Shown here piece by piece: positions 13,024 to 24,400 of a stretch of 64,000 nt of DNA. The stretch's first letter is position 1. Each line of letters starts with the position of its first letter. Origin of the DNA: Haemonchus contortus (taxonomy: Eukaryota; Nematoda; Chromadorea; Rhabditida; Trichostrongylidae); NCBI GenBank assembly GCA_000469685.2, contig LS997562.1, forward strand, positions 21,581,974-21,645,973. The letters run 5' to 3'. A program made the translations under genes and the position numbers. A model generated the notes under the pieces. That model did not search any database. It was given only the letters and a program-made list of their open reading frames with translations, and had not been told where the DNA came from.

Positions 13024-13036
13024 GCTGATCTGAAAT
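13024..13036 (-). promoter_or_regulatory. putative spliced-leader acceptor of the ZIP11 gene
   Basis: On - the sequence ATATTTCAG is followed by ATCAGC and then the start codon. A TTTCAG six bases before the initiator, with no in-frame exon attached upstream, is the usual look of a nematode SL trans-splice site. Confidence 0.6.
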
Positions 13037-14620
13037 ATAGTATTATTGAAGAATTAAATAAAGTTGAAAATCGAAATTTTGTCGTTTTAGACAAACTTAT
13101 AAAAAGCTTCCATCATTTTTAGATCCATAAAAACATGGGTATGAACTTTAAAGTGTTGTACTATTCAGTGTAAGGAAGGATAATAAGAACGACCATCACT
13201 AAGCAAACAATGAAGTGCGATAAACACTGATATGCTCCGACAAAAATCAAGCCTTGCAGTCCGTGAAATTGCGCCAACGCATCAACATTACGAGAAAACA
13301 CAGACTACCATGTTCTCCACGAAGACTTCATTATAAGGGAAATTTAACGTGGGCATAAAAGCCTGACGGTAAGATATGAAGATGGTAAGTTTGGGTTGAT
13401 CGGTTCGTTAAGTTCTAGGGAAAAATGACAGTTGACAAAAAGAAAGTTAGTTATTGCTTTAGCCCTTTGGACGATCTTTAATAAATAAATATCGACAAGA
13501 AAATAATGTCAGTGAAAGATGCGGGGGGGGGGGGGGGAGGGGGATCACCCGCTGTTATCCAACATTGAGGGTTATGGCGCAATGAAGGAGAAGTAGTCAA
13601 CATTGCTTATGCTTAGAGACGATTTTTAGCCATAGGAATAAAGTTTTTACCTCACCCTTAGGAGGAGACGAGCACTGGGATAAATGAGGTGATTACTTTG
13701 TGCAAAAAGCTGGGTGGGGTAGGAACTGATGATACAATTGACTCACCCAACCTGAGACTCCCTCCTTCCTTACTGTGGCTTGGGTAAAATAAAAAGTTTA
13801 TTTTCTTGCCCAGGAAACTGTCCTACACATTATTATGGATCCGCAAAGTGGGCCACCATTCCATATCTGTGTTCTAGGGCTCAATGTAGGGAATGCTGTA
13901 TCCCCGTATTCCTCCCCTACCCCATAAAACTAGATTATCGCCCGAATTGCAAATGTGGGCACTTAAGTACAAACCCTTTCTACTGCACTTCTGTTGAAAA
14001 GGTGGGCATAAACTTTTGGTTGTGGGACACTGCCTTTGGATTGCTCTAAACTTAGTTGATCATTTCTATAGATGCAGCTAAACAATCCTTACCATAAATA
14101 AATAAATAAATGAAAATAAATAAATAAATTCATACCAATGTTCAACTTATGAATTGATTAATGAGTTCAAGAACTTACATCACCGAAGATGTGGTCTAAT
14201 CTCATGATTCAGCTGCCTGTTCTTCGAGACACCCCAGTAGTCCAGTCTACTACCGGCTCCTATCAGAATCATTTCCCGGGAGTGGCATAATTCTGACCGG
14301 CGCCATATAGGTCAAGGTAATGATCATTTATCATACTTTAGTGGTAACATTTTTCGTTACAGTCACGAGTCCGGATCTATCTCTTCTTCAGAATGGCCTG
14401 GACGGGACTCGCATGCCTTCCAATAACCGTATTGCAGTTTCACGCTTGAAAAAGCTTTCTCTTATGGTTCTTCAATTGATGAAATCATTCAAGTGATTAT
14501 ACTGTCCCTTTTCTACTGATGAGAGGATCACCTGGAGATGCTATAGATCATATTTGAAGTCTCAAGCGTTTCAAGGTACGAAATAATGTAACACTAATGA
14601 ATAAGGCTGCAGGATTAAGT
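13037..14620. other. intergenic, no gene seen
   Basis: No exon with support. Contains a G homopolymer (about 13523-13537) and a short TAAA-type repeat near 14095-14130. The ~90-codon open stretch at 13780-14049 has no recognisable feature and was not called. Confidence 0.4.
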
Positions 14621-14629
14621 CTTGAGCGC

Positions 14630-14885
14630 TAATCAATCCCGTCCGAGGGATGCGCCCACGCGTTCGACTTCCATTCAGAATCGTAGTGGCCAGTTGAATA
14701 TGTATGTGACCTATACAATGCCTTGCAGTAGCCAGCCGATGTTTAAATCAGTGCTTTTATCCTCCCAGACGAGTCTGATACTGATTGGCCGAGCCCGGCG
14801 TTGTTTAGTTGGCTCAGGCAGGATTCGAACCCGTGATTGTGCGTTTGAAATAGTGCGCCACTTGCCACTACACCACCTTCCCCCT
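14630..14885 (-). repeat. SINE-like element with tRNA-type head
   Basis: On - the element begins with a pol III-like head: a degenerate A box and a B box (GGGTTCGAATCC) at about 14822-14835. Its body (CCAGACGAGTCTG, a CGGCTGG-type block, then CACTACGATTCTGAA) recurs near 29365-29605, 29785-30010 and 51885-52085. Too degenerate for a functional tRNA. Confidence 0.65.
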
Positions 14886-15263
14886 AACGTAAATGTAACA
14901 CTTCAAAAAAAGACTTCCCAACTCACAAGTTATTTATGTCTCTGTTCTTACGTCACCACAATATGAATTGCTTTTCTACAACGGAAAAGGGCATTTCGTT
15001 TATTCGTAGGTAAGGTTTAGACTGAGGGGTGTGATAAAGCATCTCCTTCTATAACACAATTTGGGTCGCGTGCCCTTTCTGCTCTGGGGGGGGGGGGGGG
15101 GGAGGGTGAAACTGTAACTCCCTCTGTTAGCTTCTATATCTGATGGTGTATAACACGTTCTCCTCTTCTGGATGAAGACCATCTGTAACTAGGAGTATAC
15201 TCATGAGATTGAGCCTCTGCTGCTGAGCAGGTCATAGGGTCTGAAGCACATTCTGTCCCCATC

Positions 15264-15852
15264 TTAAAGGCGCATTTCACGATAATTATGGGTAATCCAG
15301 ATTATGATGAAAAGTGGAAGACAAGGCAGAAAATATTGCGATGAAGGTGGAGAAACTGCGTGAATCAGTGTTTTCCAAAGTGAAAAAAGGCTTCAAAAAA
15401 CTGTTAAAAAGGGGGCTAGACGGGAATGAGACCAGAAAAATGAAGAGGAGTGGGGCGTTTGGACGAGCTAAACAGTGTGTTTCACTGCGTGCGTGTGGGT
15501 CCTGGTGCGAATAACAGACAATGGTAAGCGAAAATTCATTCACTTATAAGCATAAGTAAACAAAAAAACCCCAGTAACAGCTAAAGTAGCTCACCTTTTT
15601 CAGCCCCTAGGAGTAGGGAACTAAATAAGGGATCGCGGCAGCAAAAAGAATAACAGAGGAAAAAAATGGGAGAAAAACCGCCTCGTCATTCGGCAACCAG
15701 CTTATTGTGTGTGGGTCCTAGAACGAATAGTTGCAAATTGTATTGTCTCGACACTCGGCTGACGTGATGACGTGACATCGATCGGGAGGACGGAAAGCCA
15801 CTGACGTTCCCCCCCCCCCCCCCCATTGAATTATCGTGAACTGTGCCTTTAA
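15264..15852. mobile_element. MITE with 24-bp terminal inverted repeats
   Basis: Left end TTAAAGGCGCATTTCACGAT and right end (reverse complement) TTAAAGGCACAGTTCACGAT agree at 22 of 24 positions over the full repeats (15264-15287, 15829-15852). A C homopolymer lies just inside the right end (15808-15824). Related termini appear near 16680-16705 and 19310-19340. No transposase inside. Confidence 0.7.
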
Positions 15853-16220
15853 ATGACTATACTCGTTTATGAAAACGTATCCAAGCACCTCGTTTTATTC
15901 AGTATGTAAGGATGTGCATATTTTCGAAGGCTACTCCTGAAGATATGAATCGCTTTTTTTCTGTTGGACTTTTTACTCGCAGAAATAATCCGAATCATTT
16001 GAGTTCGTTTCTGATGTCATTTGATATTTTCTCGCAATCTGATCTGGGAGTAACCCAAATTAGGTAATCATCAAGGTGGGTTGTAATTCCTTTGCGTTAT
16101 GGTCTCCACTTTTTGGCGAACGATCTGAGCATTAGGCGAGGTCACAGTGGCAATCAAAATGAAATTACGATTTTGAATGGAAGCTGAATGAAGGGGTGCA
16201 TCCCTCAGACAATGAGTCGC

Positions 16221-16486
16221 TTCGTTCCGCGCGTCCGTGGAAAGTAGGTCACGCCGCAGCCGTCGCACGCGGCGGTTAATTGATAGACGTCGCTGTTGTC
16301 AGTAGAGCGTACGATATGCGCTTGGTCTGCGGCAGTCATCTTAAAGAGAAGATAAAACGGACTAGAGCAAATTATTCGCTCAGCTGACACTTGGTTGCAC
16401 TGTAATGTCATCACGAGACCGCAGTTGGGCTGCGCCGCGCGCGAAACGGGCGGGGTAACCTGGTTCGACGGACGTGCGGAACGGAC
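16221..16486. mobile_element. MITE family 2 copy
   Basis: GC-rich element with imperfect terminal inverted repeats (GTTCCGCGCGTCCGTGG at left, inverted CGACGGACGTGCGGAAC at right). Two more copies occur at 22931-23376 and 53747-54020 with the same internal order (AGGTCACGCCGC, TGCGGC, GTCGC, GCGCTTGGTC). Confidence 0.75.
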
Positions 16487-16489
16487 GTT

Positions 16490-16705
16490 CTACTTCCACT
16501 AATGGTAGGCTGCCTGCGTGCGAAGTGTGGATCCCGTTGCGAGTGGTGCAACCTCTACAGCCCCTACAACGTCGTGATAACTCGTCTGCCCCTACCTGGA
16601 CCGTTTTTCGACACGACAGCGCCCCCTGTGCTACTCTTGGGGTCACAAGTTCATCCTAGAAAGGAATCTCAGGAGCCACTTTTATCGTGAACTGTGCCTA
16701 CAATT
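16490..16705 (+). repeat. dispersed repeat, 3 copies in window
   Basis: Shares blocks with 56515-56725 (GTGCAA, CCTACAGCC, ACTCTTGGGG and a TCTCAG...TCGTGAACTGTGCC terminus) and more distantly with 19020-19345. No coding sense. Confidence 0.5.
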
Positions 16706-17931
16706 AGTTTTTATAGAGTGTATACGACGAGAAAAATGAGCGAAGGCGAGGAATGGGTCAAAAAGTAAAATGAAGTAGATTGTCGGCAGTGGGCGCAGCG
16801 TGTTAGCGTGTGGGTGGTAATTTCCACATAAGTTCATATCTCGATTCAACGAAAGCGTGGAGGCCAGAAAAATGAAAGGATTGAGCAAGGCTCCATGCGT
16901 GCTGAGCATGAGTAAAAGTAGCGAAGCTCGGGCGGAGTGTGCGATCGAAGGAAGACTACTCTCTAAAATGCATGTAGAGAGACTTTCAAAAACCGATAGA
17001 CGTAGTAGAAGAGATGCGGGGCTGAGATCAAACATTAACAACCCTGTCAAAAAACCTTCTAGAAGGCGGCGAAAAAGTGGCTCAAGGCAACAGAAGGGAT
17101 GCGGTCAAATCTCCGACGCGGGCGGAGCTTGCACTGAGATGGGCGGGGCTAAGACCAAAAATTCAAAACTCTATACGAAGATGTCGGTAAAGTTTGGAAA
17201 TCTTTCTGAATATGATGTAATCATGCTTACCCATTCCTATTACATATGAAATCATAATCATAACTTAACAGTTATAAAGAATCTGCTCCTGAAGTTGGAT
17301 CAACTTCGGGATGGCTTTGACTCCTGGCAAAATCAACAGTGCACATGTTTAAAATATTGATCCCTCAGAGCAAACTTTGGCAACAAGCAACTCCCTCAGA
17401 CACGGAGAAAAATGGGCAAAGGCTAGGAATGGTCCATCAAACCAGGCAAAAGACACTTATCCGTGGTGAAATAACCGTTCCCGAGCTCTTCGTATAAACT
17501 CATTACCTACCGCAGCCTATGACTTGGTTCTTGAATAGTGGGGCTCAGTTTTGAAAATTCATGTCTGTTTGACGCGCTCTTTGTTGTGAGGCATGCGTTA
17601 GTGCTTAGAGCACAAACGGAGCAACCGAGGGAGGTTGTTGTCCAATAGATACAACTGAGCATGTCCACTTTATCAGCCACCGTAGAACTTCCAACTTTGA
17701 TTCGTTTCAAATAGGCCCTTGTGGTTCCAGCCTCCAGATATTTCCGTCAATCGAGGAATTTTTTTCAATATAGGCTACACAGTTCGAGAGTTTTTTCAAA
17801 TCTACTTGTTACATTCGTATGTACTCCAAGGAATGCATGCATCTAAAAATTACTACAGAGGCTAAGTACTCCTAGGACTACTGTTCAATGAGTCTCCTTG
17901 TCATTAATGAAATCGAATTCATTTCGAAAAC

Positions 17932-17937
17932 TTTATT
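17932..17937 (-). terminator. poly(A) signal of the FN3 receptor gene
   Basis: AATAAA on the minus strand, 58 bases after the stop codon at 17995. Its position supports the assigned 3' end. Confidence 0.7.
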
Positions 17938-17994
17938 ATAATTTAAACGTCACAGATTTCGAGTACAATAGTATTTGTATCAACAGGTCTTTCT

Positions 17995-18453
17995 CTATTT
18001 ACTTTCAGTTTTGTTCAGGATACTGGTTTCTTTGACAGTCGGGACTGTTGGAGCAGTAGCAGTAGCAGTGCGAACACTGGACTTATTATCAATTTTAGTG
18101 GAAGGCTTGTCTTTTTTATGTAGTCTAGCAGAGAGGTTCTTTTTGGCAATAAGAGACTTAGATCCAGTGCTACTCGACGTTGCGGTCTTTGCTGTTGGAG
18201 CAGTAGCAGTAGCAGTAGCAGTAGCAGTAGCAGTAGCTGTAGCTGTAGCAGTGCGAACACTCTTTGCTGTTGGAGCAGTAGCAGTAGCAGTACGAACACT
18301 GGACTTATTATCAGTTTTAGCGGAATGCTTGTCTCTTCTATGTAGTCTAGTAGAGAGGCCCATTTTGGCAATGAAAGAACTAGATCCAGTGCTACTCGAC
18401 GTTGTGGTCTTTGCTGTGCTCTTTGGACGTGCTGTCTTCGCAGCGAATCGTGG
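17995..18453 (-). other. cytoplasmic-tail exon with duplicated ~48-aa unit and Ala-Thr microsatellite
   Basis: Last exon of the FN3 gene (acceptor TTTCAG). Two protein repeats are visible: SSSTG-S-FIAK...LSTRLHRRDKHSAKTDNKSS and SSSTG-K-LIAK...LSARLHKKDKPSTKIDNKSS, each followed by VRTATATAPT. Between them the DNA is a hexanucleotide tract on + (AGTAGC)n at about 18197-18250, coding (AT)n. Because the unit is six bases, length change keeps the frame. The tail is rich in K, R, S and T with no known signalling motif that I can name. Confidence 0.75.
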
Positions 18454-21400
18454 CTGAAATTTTCATCCAAGATGAGGAGAGCTTTGAAAAACATAGAGCA
18501 GTATCACCACATACCTCTTTTCGCTTCTTTGGAATAAATCTAACGCCAATTGCTATCAGAACGACAAATATTATCACGTAAAGTACTATAAAGCTTGGCG
18601 AGATCAAACCTAAATATAGAACTTTCAAATGACCGTTACACACATATAAAATTCTCTGAGAGTGTCTATTGGTGAGTATGGGCGTGTGTTGTGTTGGCGT
18701 GTACGAACATAAGCGTGCCTGTGATTAGGAGTGTATATGTATGTCTACGTGTGAGCCCATGTACTTAAGTGTGCTTGACCAAAACTTCATAACTCTTGCT
18801 TTCCTGGGCCTATAGTACTCGAATGTGAATGGAACACAGATGGCAGGGTGTAGACGTTGATGATTGGTCAAAGGAATTCATAGCAAGTGATAATGGTTGA
18901 TGAGAGGGCTTAGAAGCCAATATTCATTGAACTCGATATGCCCTTCATGTAGACAGTGAGAAAAGAATGTTTATGTGCAACAAGGCTCCAGCTTCCGCAA
19001 AACATAAGCATCTTTGAAGTTGAAAAATTAGAGGGGGCCCAAAGTGCGAAACATCGCCTTCCACTGTCGCCATAGGGCACAACTAGTAAAGTCTTCAAAA
19101 AATTTCAGAAGTTCCAGCACGTGCGCTTCATTGTGAATGGGCCACTCCCTACAGCCACATTGAAACACGTCCGCATGCCACGAAAGTGGACGTCGATCTA
19201 GCCGTTCTTTGAGCCTTGGTTGCCTTACTTGAAAAAATTTTTCGACCGACAGCGCACCATATGACATTCTTGGGAACCAGAGAACCATTTTAGGTGAATA
19301 TCTCGGTACTTATCTCACAGTAAACTGTGCCATTAAATGAAAGTATCGTTTCGTGGAGTCGCGCTTCATTTTATAGTGGGCAGACGTCTGGAAGACTAGC
19401 TAGAATATAAGGATGAAGGAAGACATTCACGGACACCTCTCAGCGCGATAGGGTTCGCATTCGCGTGCGAATGAGGGAGGGCTGAAAGATATAATAAGTG
19501 AAGAGTGAATCACCTTGCCTGAACCTAAATGAACAGTTCTCTCAGACTTGTTTTGCTTGTTCCGTTTTTGTGTGATTTGCCTTATTCGAAGAAAAGGAGA
19601 TGTAATGTTTCGTATTCGAATAGATTCATAACTTAGCACACACCTATAGGATGAGGTGGGTCAGGAAAAACGGTGAAAGGCGCTTTCGTTGAAGCCAAGG
19701 AGTAGCCATGAATTAAAGAGTTCTGATACACTTGCAGTTCAAGGTTGGAAAGTTCGGAATGGATTACAGGAACGAGAACGGAAATTGTTAAGCAGGGCTC
19801 CTGTCCGCGGCTCGACTCTATGAAAACTCTTTCTCCCAGAAGAAGGAACATCGCCACTGGACATGGTAGTCTCCAGACGGTACAATTCGTGCTGAACTGG
19901 ACCACATATTAACAAACAGAAAGTGGTGCCTACTAGATGTTGGTGTGATACCATCTTTCTGCAATGGCTCTGATCATCGATTCCTTCGCGCTAAGATCAT
20001 TCCGTCAGAAGCTGGCAAAAATCTCTGAACATCCGCAAAGAGCATGAAGCATGTTGTACACGACGGTGCTGTTCTGAATGACGAGTTGTCCCGATATGAC
20101 TGGCACGTCTTGGATGACCGAAGGCCACGACGCGCTGTTTCGGAGTCTCCTCACTTGTGCCGAACAGGTCAAGCTTCCGCGAGTGGACACCTCCGCGCGC
20201 ATTCCAGATGCGACGAAGGATCTTCTCAGGACAGGAAGAAGCTTGAGGCTCGACCAGAACGTCACACGGCAGTCTGAGAAAATTTCATCGGAATTTTCAG
20301 GACCACAGTATTCCACTTTCGTTTTTGAAGAAGGAGGACGGAACACTTACAACATCGAGATTTGAGATGGAGGAAGTTACACGAAGGTTTTATACCAAAC
20401 ACCGATCCACGATACACGTGCGAAAACCTAAAATCCCCACTGGCGGAACAGCACCTCGGATCTTTCCTTCAGAGTTGAGAGTTGCGATTACGAGCATGAA
20501 GACGGGCACAACTCCAGGCCCTGACAAGATCTCAGCCGACCCTTTCCGTGCAGGAGGCTACGAAGTACATGCGCTTCTCGCAACACATATGACATCCTAC
20601 CTCTAGAAGAAGAAGATCCCCAAATACTGGAGAAACTTGCGGATGGTCATTCTTCACAAGAAGAGGGACCGCGATGATCTTCGCAATTACCGCCCAGTAA
20701 GCTTGGTAAGTGTGCTTCACAAGCTGTTCACGAAGGCCATTCTAACCCGCACATCGCGAACGTTGATTGAAGCTCAATCTGTGGAGCTGGCCGGATTCCG
20801 AAAGGATTCAGCTGCTCAGATCACATTTAAGCGATCGCAACGGTGATCAAAGTGTGCCAAAAATTCCGAATGCTTCTTGTCCTTACCTTTGTTGACTGTG
20901 AAAAAGCTTTTGACGAATGCGGTTCTGTCAGCACTGGTCGATCAAGGGATCGACCCTCCCTGCATAAGAACACTAGCTGACTGCAGTAGTCGCTGCAGCG
21001 CGACGGTGAAGCTGTTCCGTTCCAATAGTGAAGGGTGTGAGACAAGGCGAAAATATTACGTTGATGCATAATGATTATTGTTGTTGCATTTTTTCGCGAC
21101 TTCTTTCCCCTCGGAACGATTTAGAAACTGAGTCAGGGGTGTCATAGAGATAATTTCTTGAGTTCCTTAAGAGATATGCGTCTAAAAAGTCATCCTCACG
21201 TTCGCGACATTATGCTCTTCTACTTTTGAAAAGTTGGAAGGTGGCATAGTCATTTAGCAATCTCAACGAACTTTTCCGCGATGGATCAGTCAGTCAAAAC
21301 CAAACGAATGGGATCTGCTCCTAAATCTTATATACTTGCTGATAGAAACTTTTATATATCATCACGTCTACCGTATTCGTTGAAAAACTAGCTAGCCAAC

Positions 21401-24400
21401 AGAACCTACGGCGATATGAATGACTTGATAGTCGATGTCAAGGCGCGGATCACCTCCAATAACCGAAAATTCTCCGCCTTAGGACTGCCTAGCAAATTGG
21501 AAGCAGTGCTTGAAGTAGAGTGGGATGTGTTTCGGCGTTATTATATGAACATGTTTTTGTTCAGAATTTTCATCGTTTCTTTGAATAAAATTTGTTGAAA
21601 AAAATCCGCATTGATTATGCATCAACCTAATATTTCGCCAGAGCTGTTCACAGCCGCGCTGCGGTGGGTTATGAAGTCGGACTGGGACGAAAAAGGCATT
21701 CGTGTGGATGAACGGTTTTTCTCAAGTCTCCCCTTTGCGGACGACATCATTCTCTTTCCAAGCAGCATTGCGAAAGCTGAGTCTATGCTTGCTGAGCTTA
21801 ATAAAGCAGGAAAGAAGGTAGGGCCGCGGACCAATCAAACAGAGACACAGTTCATGAAGAATGCTTGGGCTGACGAAGGTGAAATTAAGACCGATGGTAC
21901 ACTTATCAAGGAGACCTCGTCGCATTCCATGAATGTGGACAACGACATGAGGGAAGAACTGGTGAGATGGCAGAAAGCAGCGTGAGCAACCTTTGGGCCT
22001 TTAGAAGAAGGCACCCACCATCCGGTTGACCCGGAACTTCGCGGTTATCTGTTCGATTTCACAGTTCTTCCTGCGCTCTGTTACAAGTTAGTGTCACTGT
22101 TACTTGGATGACCAGTGCATCCATGTCAAGGGCTTGTCACAGGGCACAAGGCACAGAGTGCTGCATTTTGAGGTTTAACCTGCTCACTCACATCGAGCCG
22201 GACTTGCAGCTCTGATATGTGCAGAATATCTCGACTCTGCGATCCGGTGGAATACATGTAGAACGCAAGATTTCGGTGGGCCGGCCATATAGTGAGAGGA
22301 GATGATGACAGATGGACAAGAGGAACAGTTCAACTAGGCTTCCATAGGATCTTCACGATCTAAGAATAGGCCTGCTGCGAGGTGGGAGGATGTGCTTGTC
22401 GATTACGTGAAACAGCTGCGACAACAGCTGAACGACTCTTCATATCGTCGTCTTCGTCGAATTCTGAGCCTACCCGATGGCAATCGCCGACGACAAAAAC
22501 GAATGGTTTTCTACTGGTGCTCACACAAGAGTGAAGACGAGCCGTATAAGTAAGCAAGTAAGCGGGGGACGAGGAAAACGGATGGGTACGAAGGATCTTG
22601 CAATGTAGGAAAATTTAGTAGTTATCCAGAATTTGCACTAACAATCCTGGAAGTGATTGGGTTCTTGAGCCGAATGATCATCCTTTTGGATCCATAATTC
22701 TCAAAACGTTGCCTATCACATTTTACATATATGTGGTTAGAGGCTATTAATGGCTCTGACTCAATAAGGTCAGTGAGGTGCCCTTTGTTCTCCGTGACTT
22801 CATTTTATAACCAATATCCTTCTATTTTCACCTTACATTCGAAATGGTAATCGAGAAAGCTTTCATTAAACATTTTCTGAGCTTTGTAAGCTTGGAGATA
22901 GCAATGACTGCCGAAACATGGCTGCTGTTAGTTCCGCGCGTCTGTCGAAACTAGGTCACGCCGCAGCCGTCGCATGCGGCACGTTAGCCCGCGATTCTTG
23001 ACGGACGTCGCGGTTGGCAGTGGGGCATACTTTCCGCTTGGTCCACGGCAGTAAGGTCAAAGAGAAGATTACACAGACTAGTGCAAATCATTCGCTCCAC
23101 TGACGCTTGGTGTTACTGTTATGTTATATAGAAATCGCAGTGGCTGCCTTCATAGTCCGCGAACCGGCCTGCGAGCGCGCGAGAGAGCGAGCGCCGGAGA
23201 TCACTCGGTCGGCGATTTCAACCAAGATTTAGTTGTAAACAAGGGGCAAGCGCCACCCCCGCTCGCTCGCGCGATCGCGGGCCGGATCGTGGAATGTGAA
23301 AGCACCCAGTAGGGTGCGCGGCGCGCGAAGTGGGCAGGGCGACCTAGTTTCGCCGGGCGACCTACGCATGGAACGGGTGTTCAACCCGAAACATTAGCCA
23401 ATCTAGCGTGGCACCGGTCTCAGGCTCTATGTGAGGGTCCAAACATGCCGAAAGCTCACCAACATGCAACAGTACAAAATTCTGAATACACCAATATTCA
23501 TTATATTTTCAGCAACTTACTGAAACAGACATCATTGCTTTTTCCATGAACAGTTTTGTTATTCCGAAGAGTTGCGTTCAGAGCGAAGAAATAGCAATTC
23601 GTGTCGAATTTGTATGCAGGTGACAACTGCAATAAGTTTGTACCATAGAACGAAAATTGTGGGTGCATCGATAATTTCTTGACATTTGATAAGTTCTTTT
23701 CGGAAGGGAGAAGTGTACAATAACTCCTCCCATTTCGGTGTGCCATTACGATAGAGTGGTTTGTAAAACTACGATAGTACGTGTACTACAAGAGTTCGAT
23801 GCTTTGCTTTTTGATTAGAGAGACAGGCGAAGTCGTTTAAGTAACATTTGCTACATGGTGCGATTTGTCTGGAATGGAAATCTATCATTTGTAAGCAGCA
23901 TGGCACCTAATACCCCAATCGGTGTGTATTGTAGAAGTCAAGTTCATGATAGTCTGAAATTCTCATTGCATTTGATGCTTGCACGTGTTATAATCTCCGC
24001 AATTAGGCAGTTTCAAGGGGAGGTATGGCTATGGGTTTTATGAGAATCAAAGTCGAATGCGGGGGCACATTCTCAGACGGGATTGATTGAAGCCAAAAAA
24101 CTTCATTCATTAGACTTTTATGGGAAGGTAATGTGGACATGTGGAATTTCTTCTTAAGGAGTCAAAATTGTTTTCTTTCAGTCGAACCCAACTGAAATTC
24201 GGAATAATTTTTTTTCACGATCAGGGCTAAGTGTTGTTTTCAAATGAAGATCTTCTGAGCGGTCCTTTCGATGACGAACTCGATTCTGTATATGTTGCAC
24301 TCTAACATCGTGTGCGTATGGAATCTTTATGGATTAAGAATCAAGCCAAGCCTTCATGGAGCACTGGAACAGGGCATGGACGAGCCAAAGATCATATAAA

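Noticed and set aside
17975..18457. 160-codon open frame on + over the tail exon
   Set aside because: It is the antisense of the Ala-Thr/Ser-rich tail exon. The minus strand has splice sites, a duplicated protein unit and a poly(A) signal, so the + frame is a shadow of a low-complexity tract.
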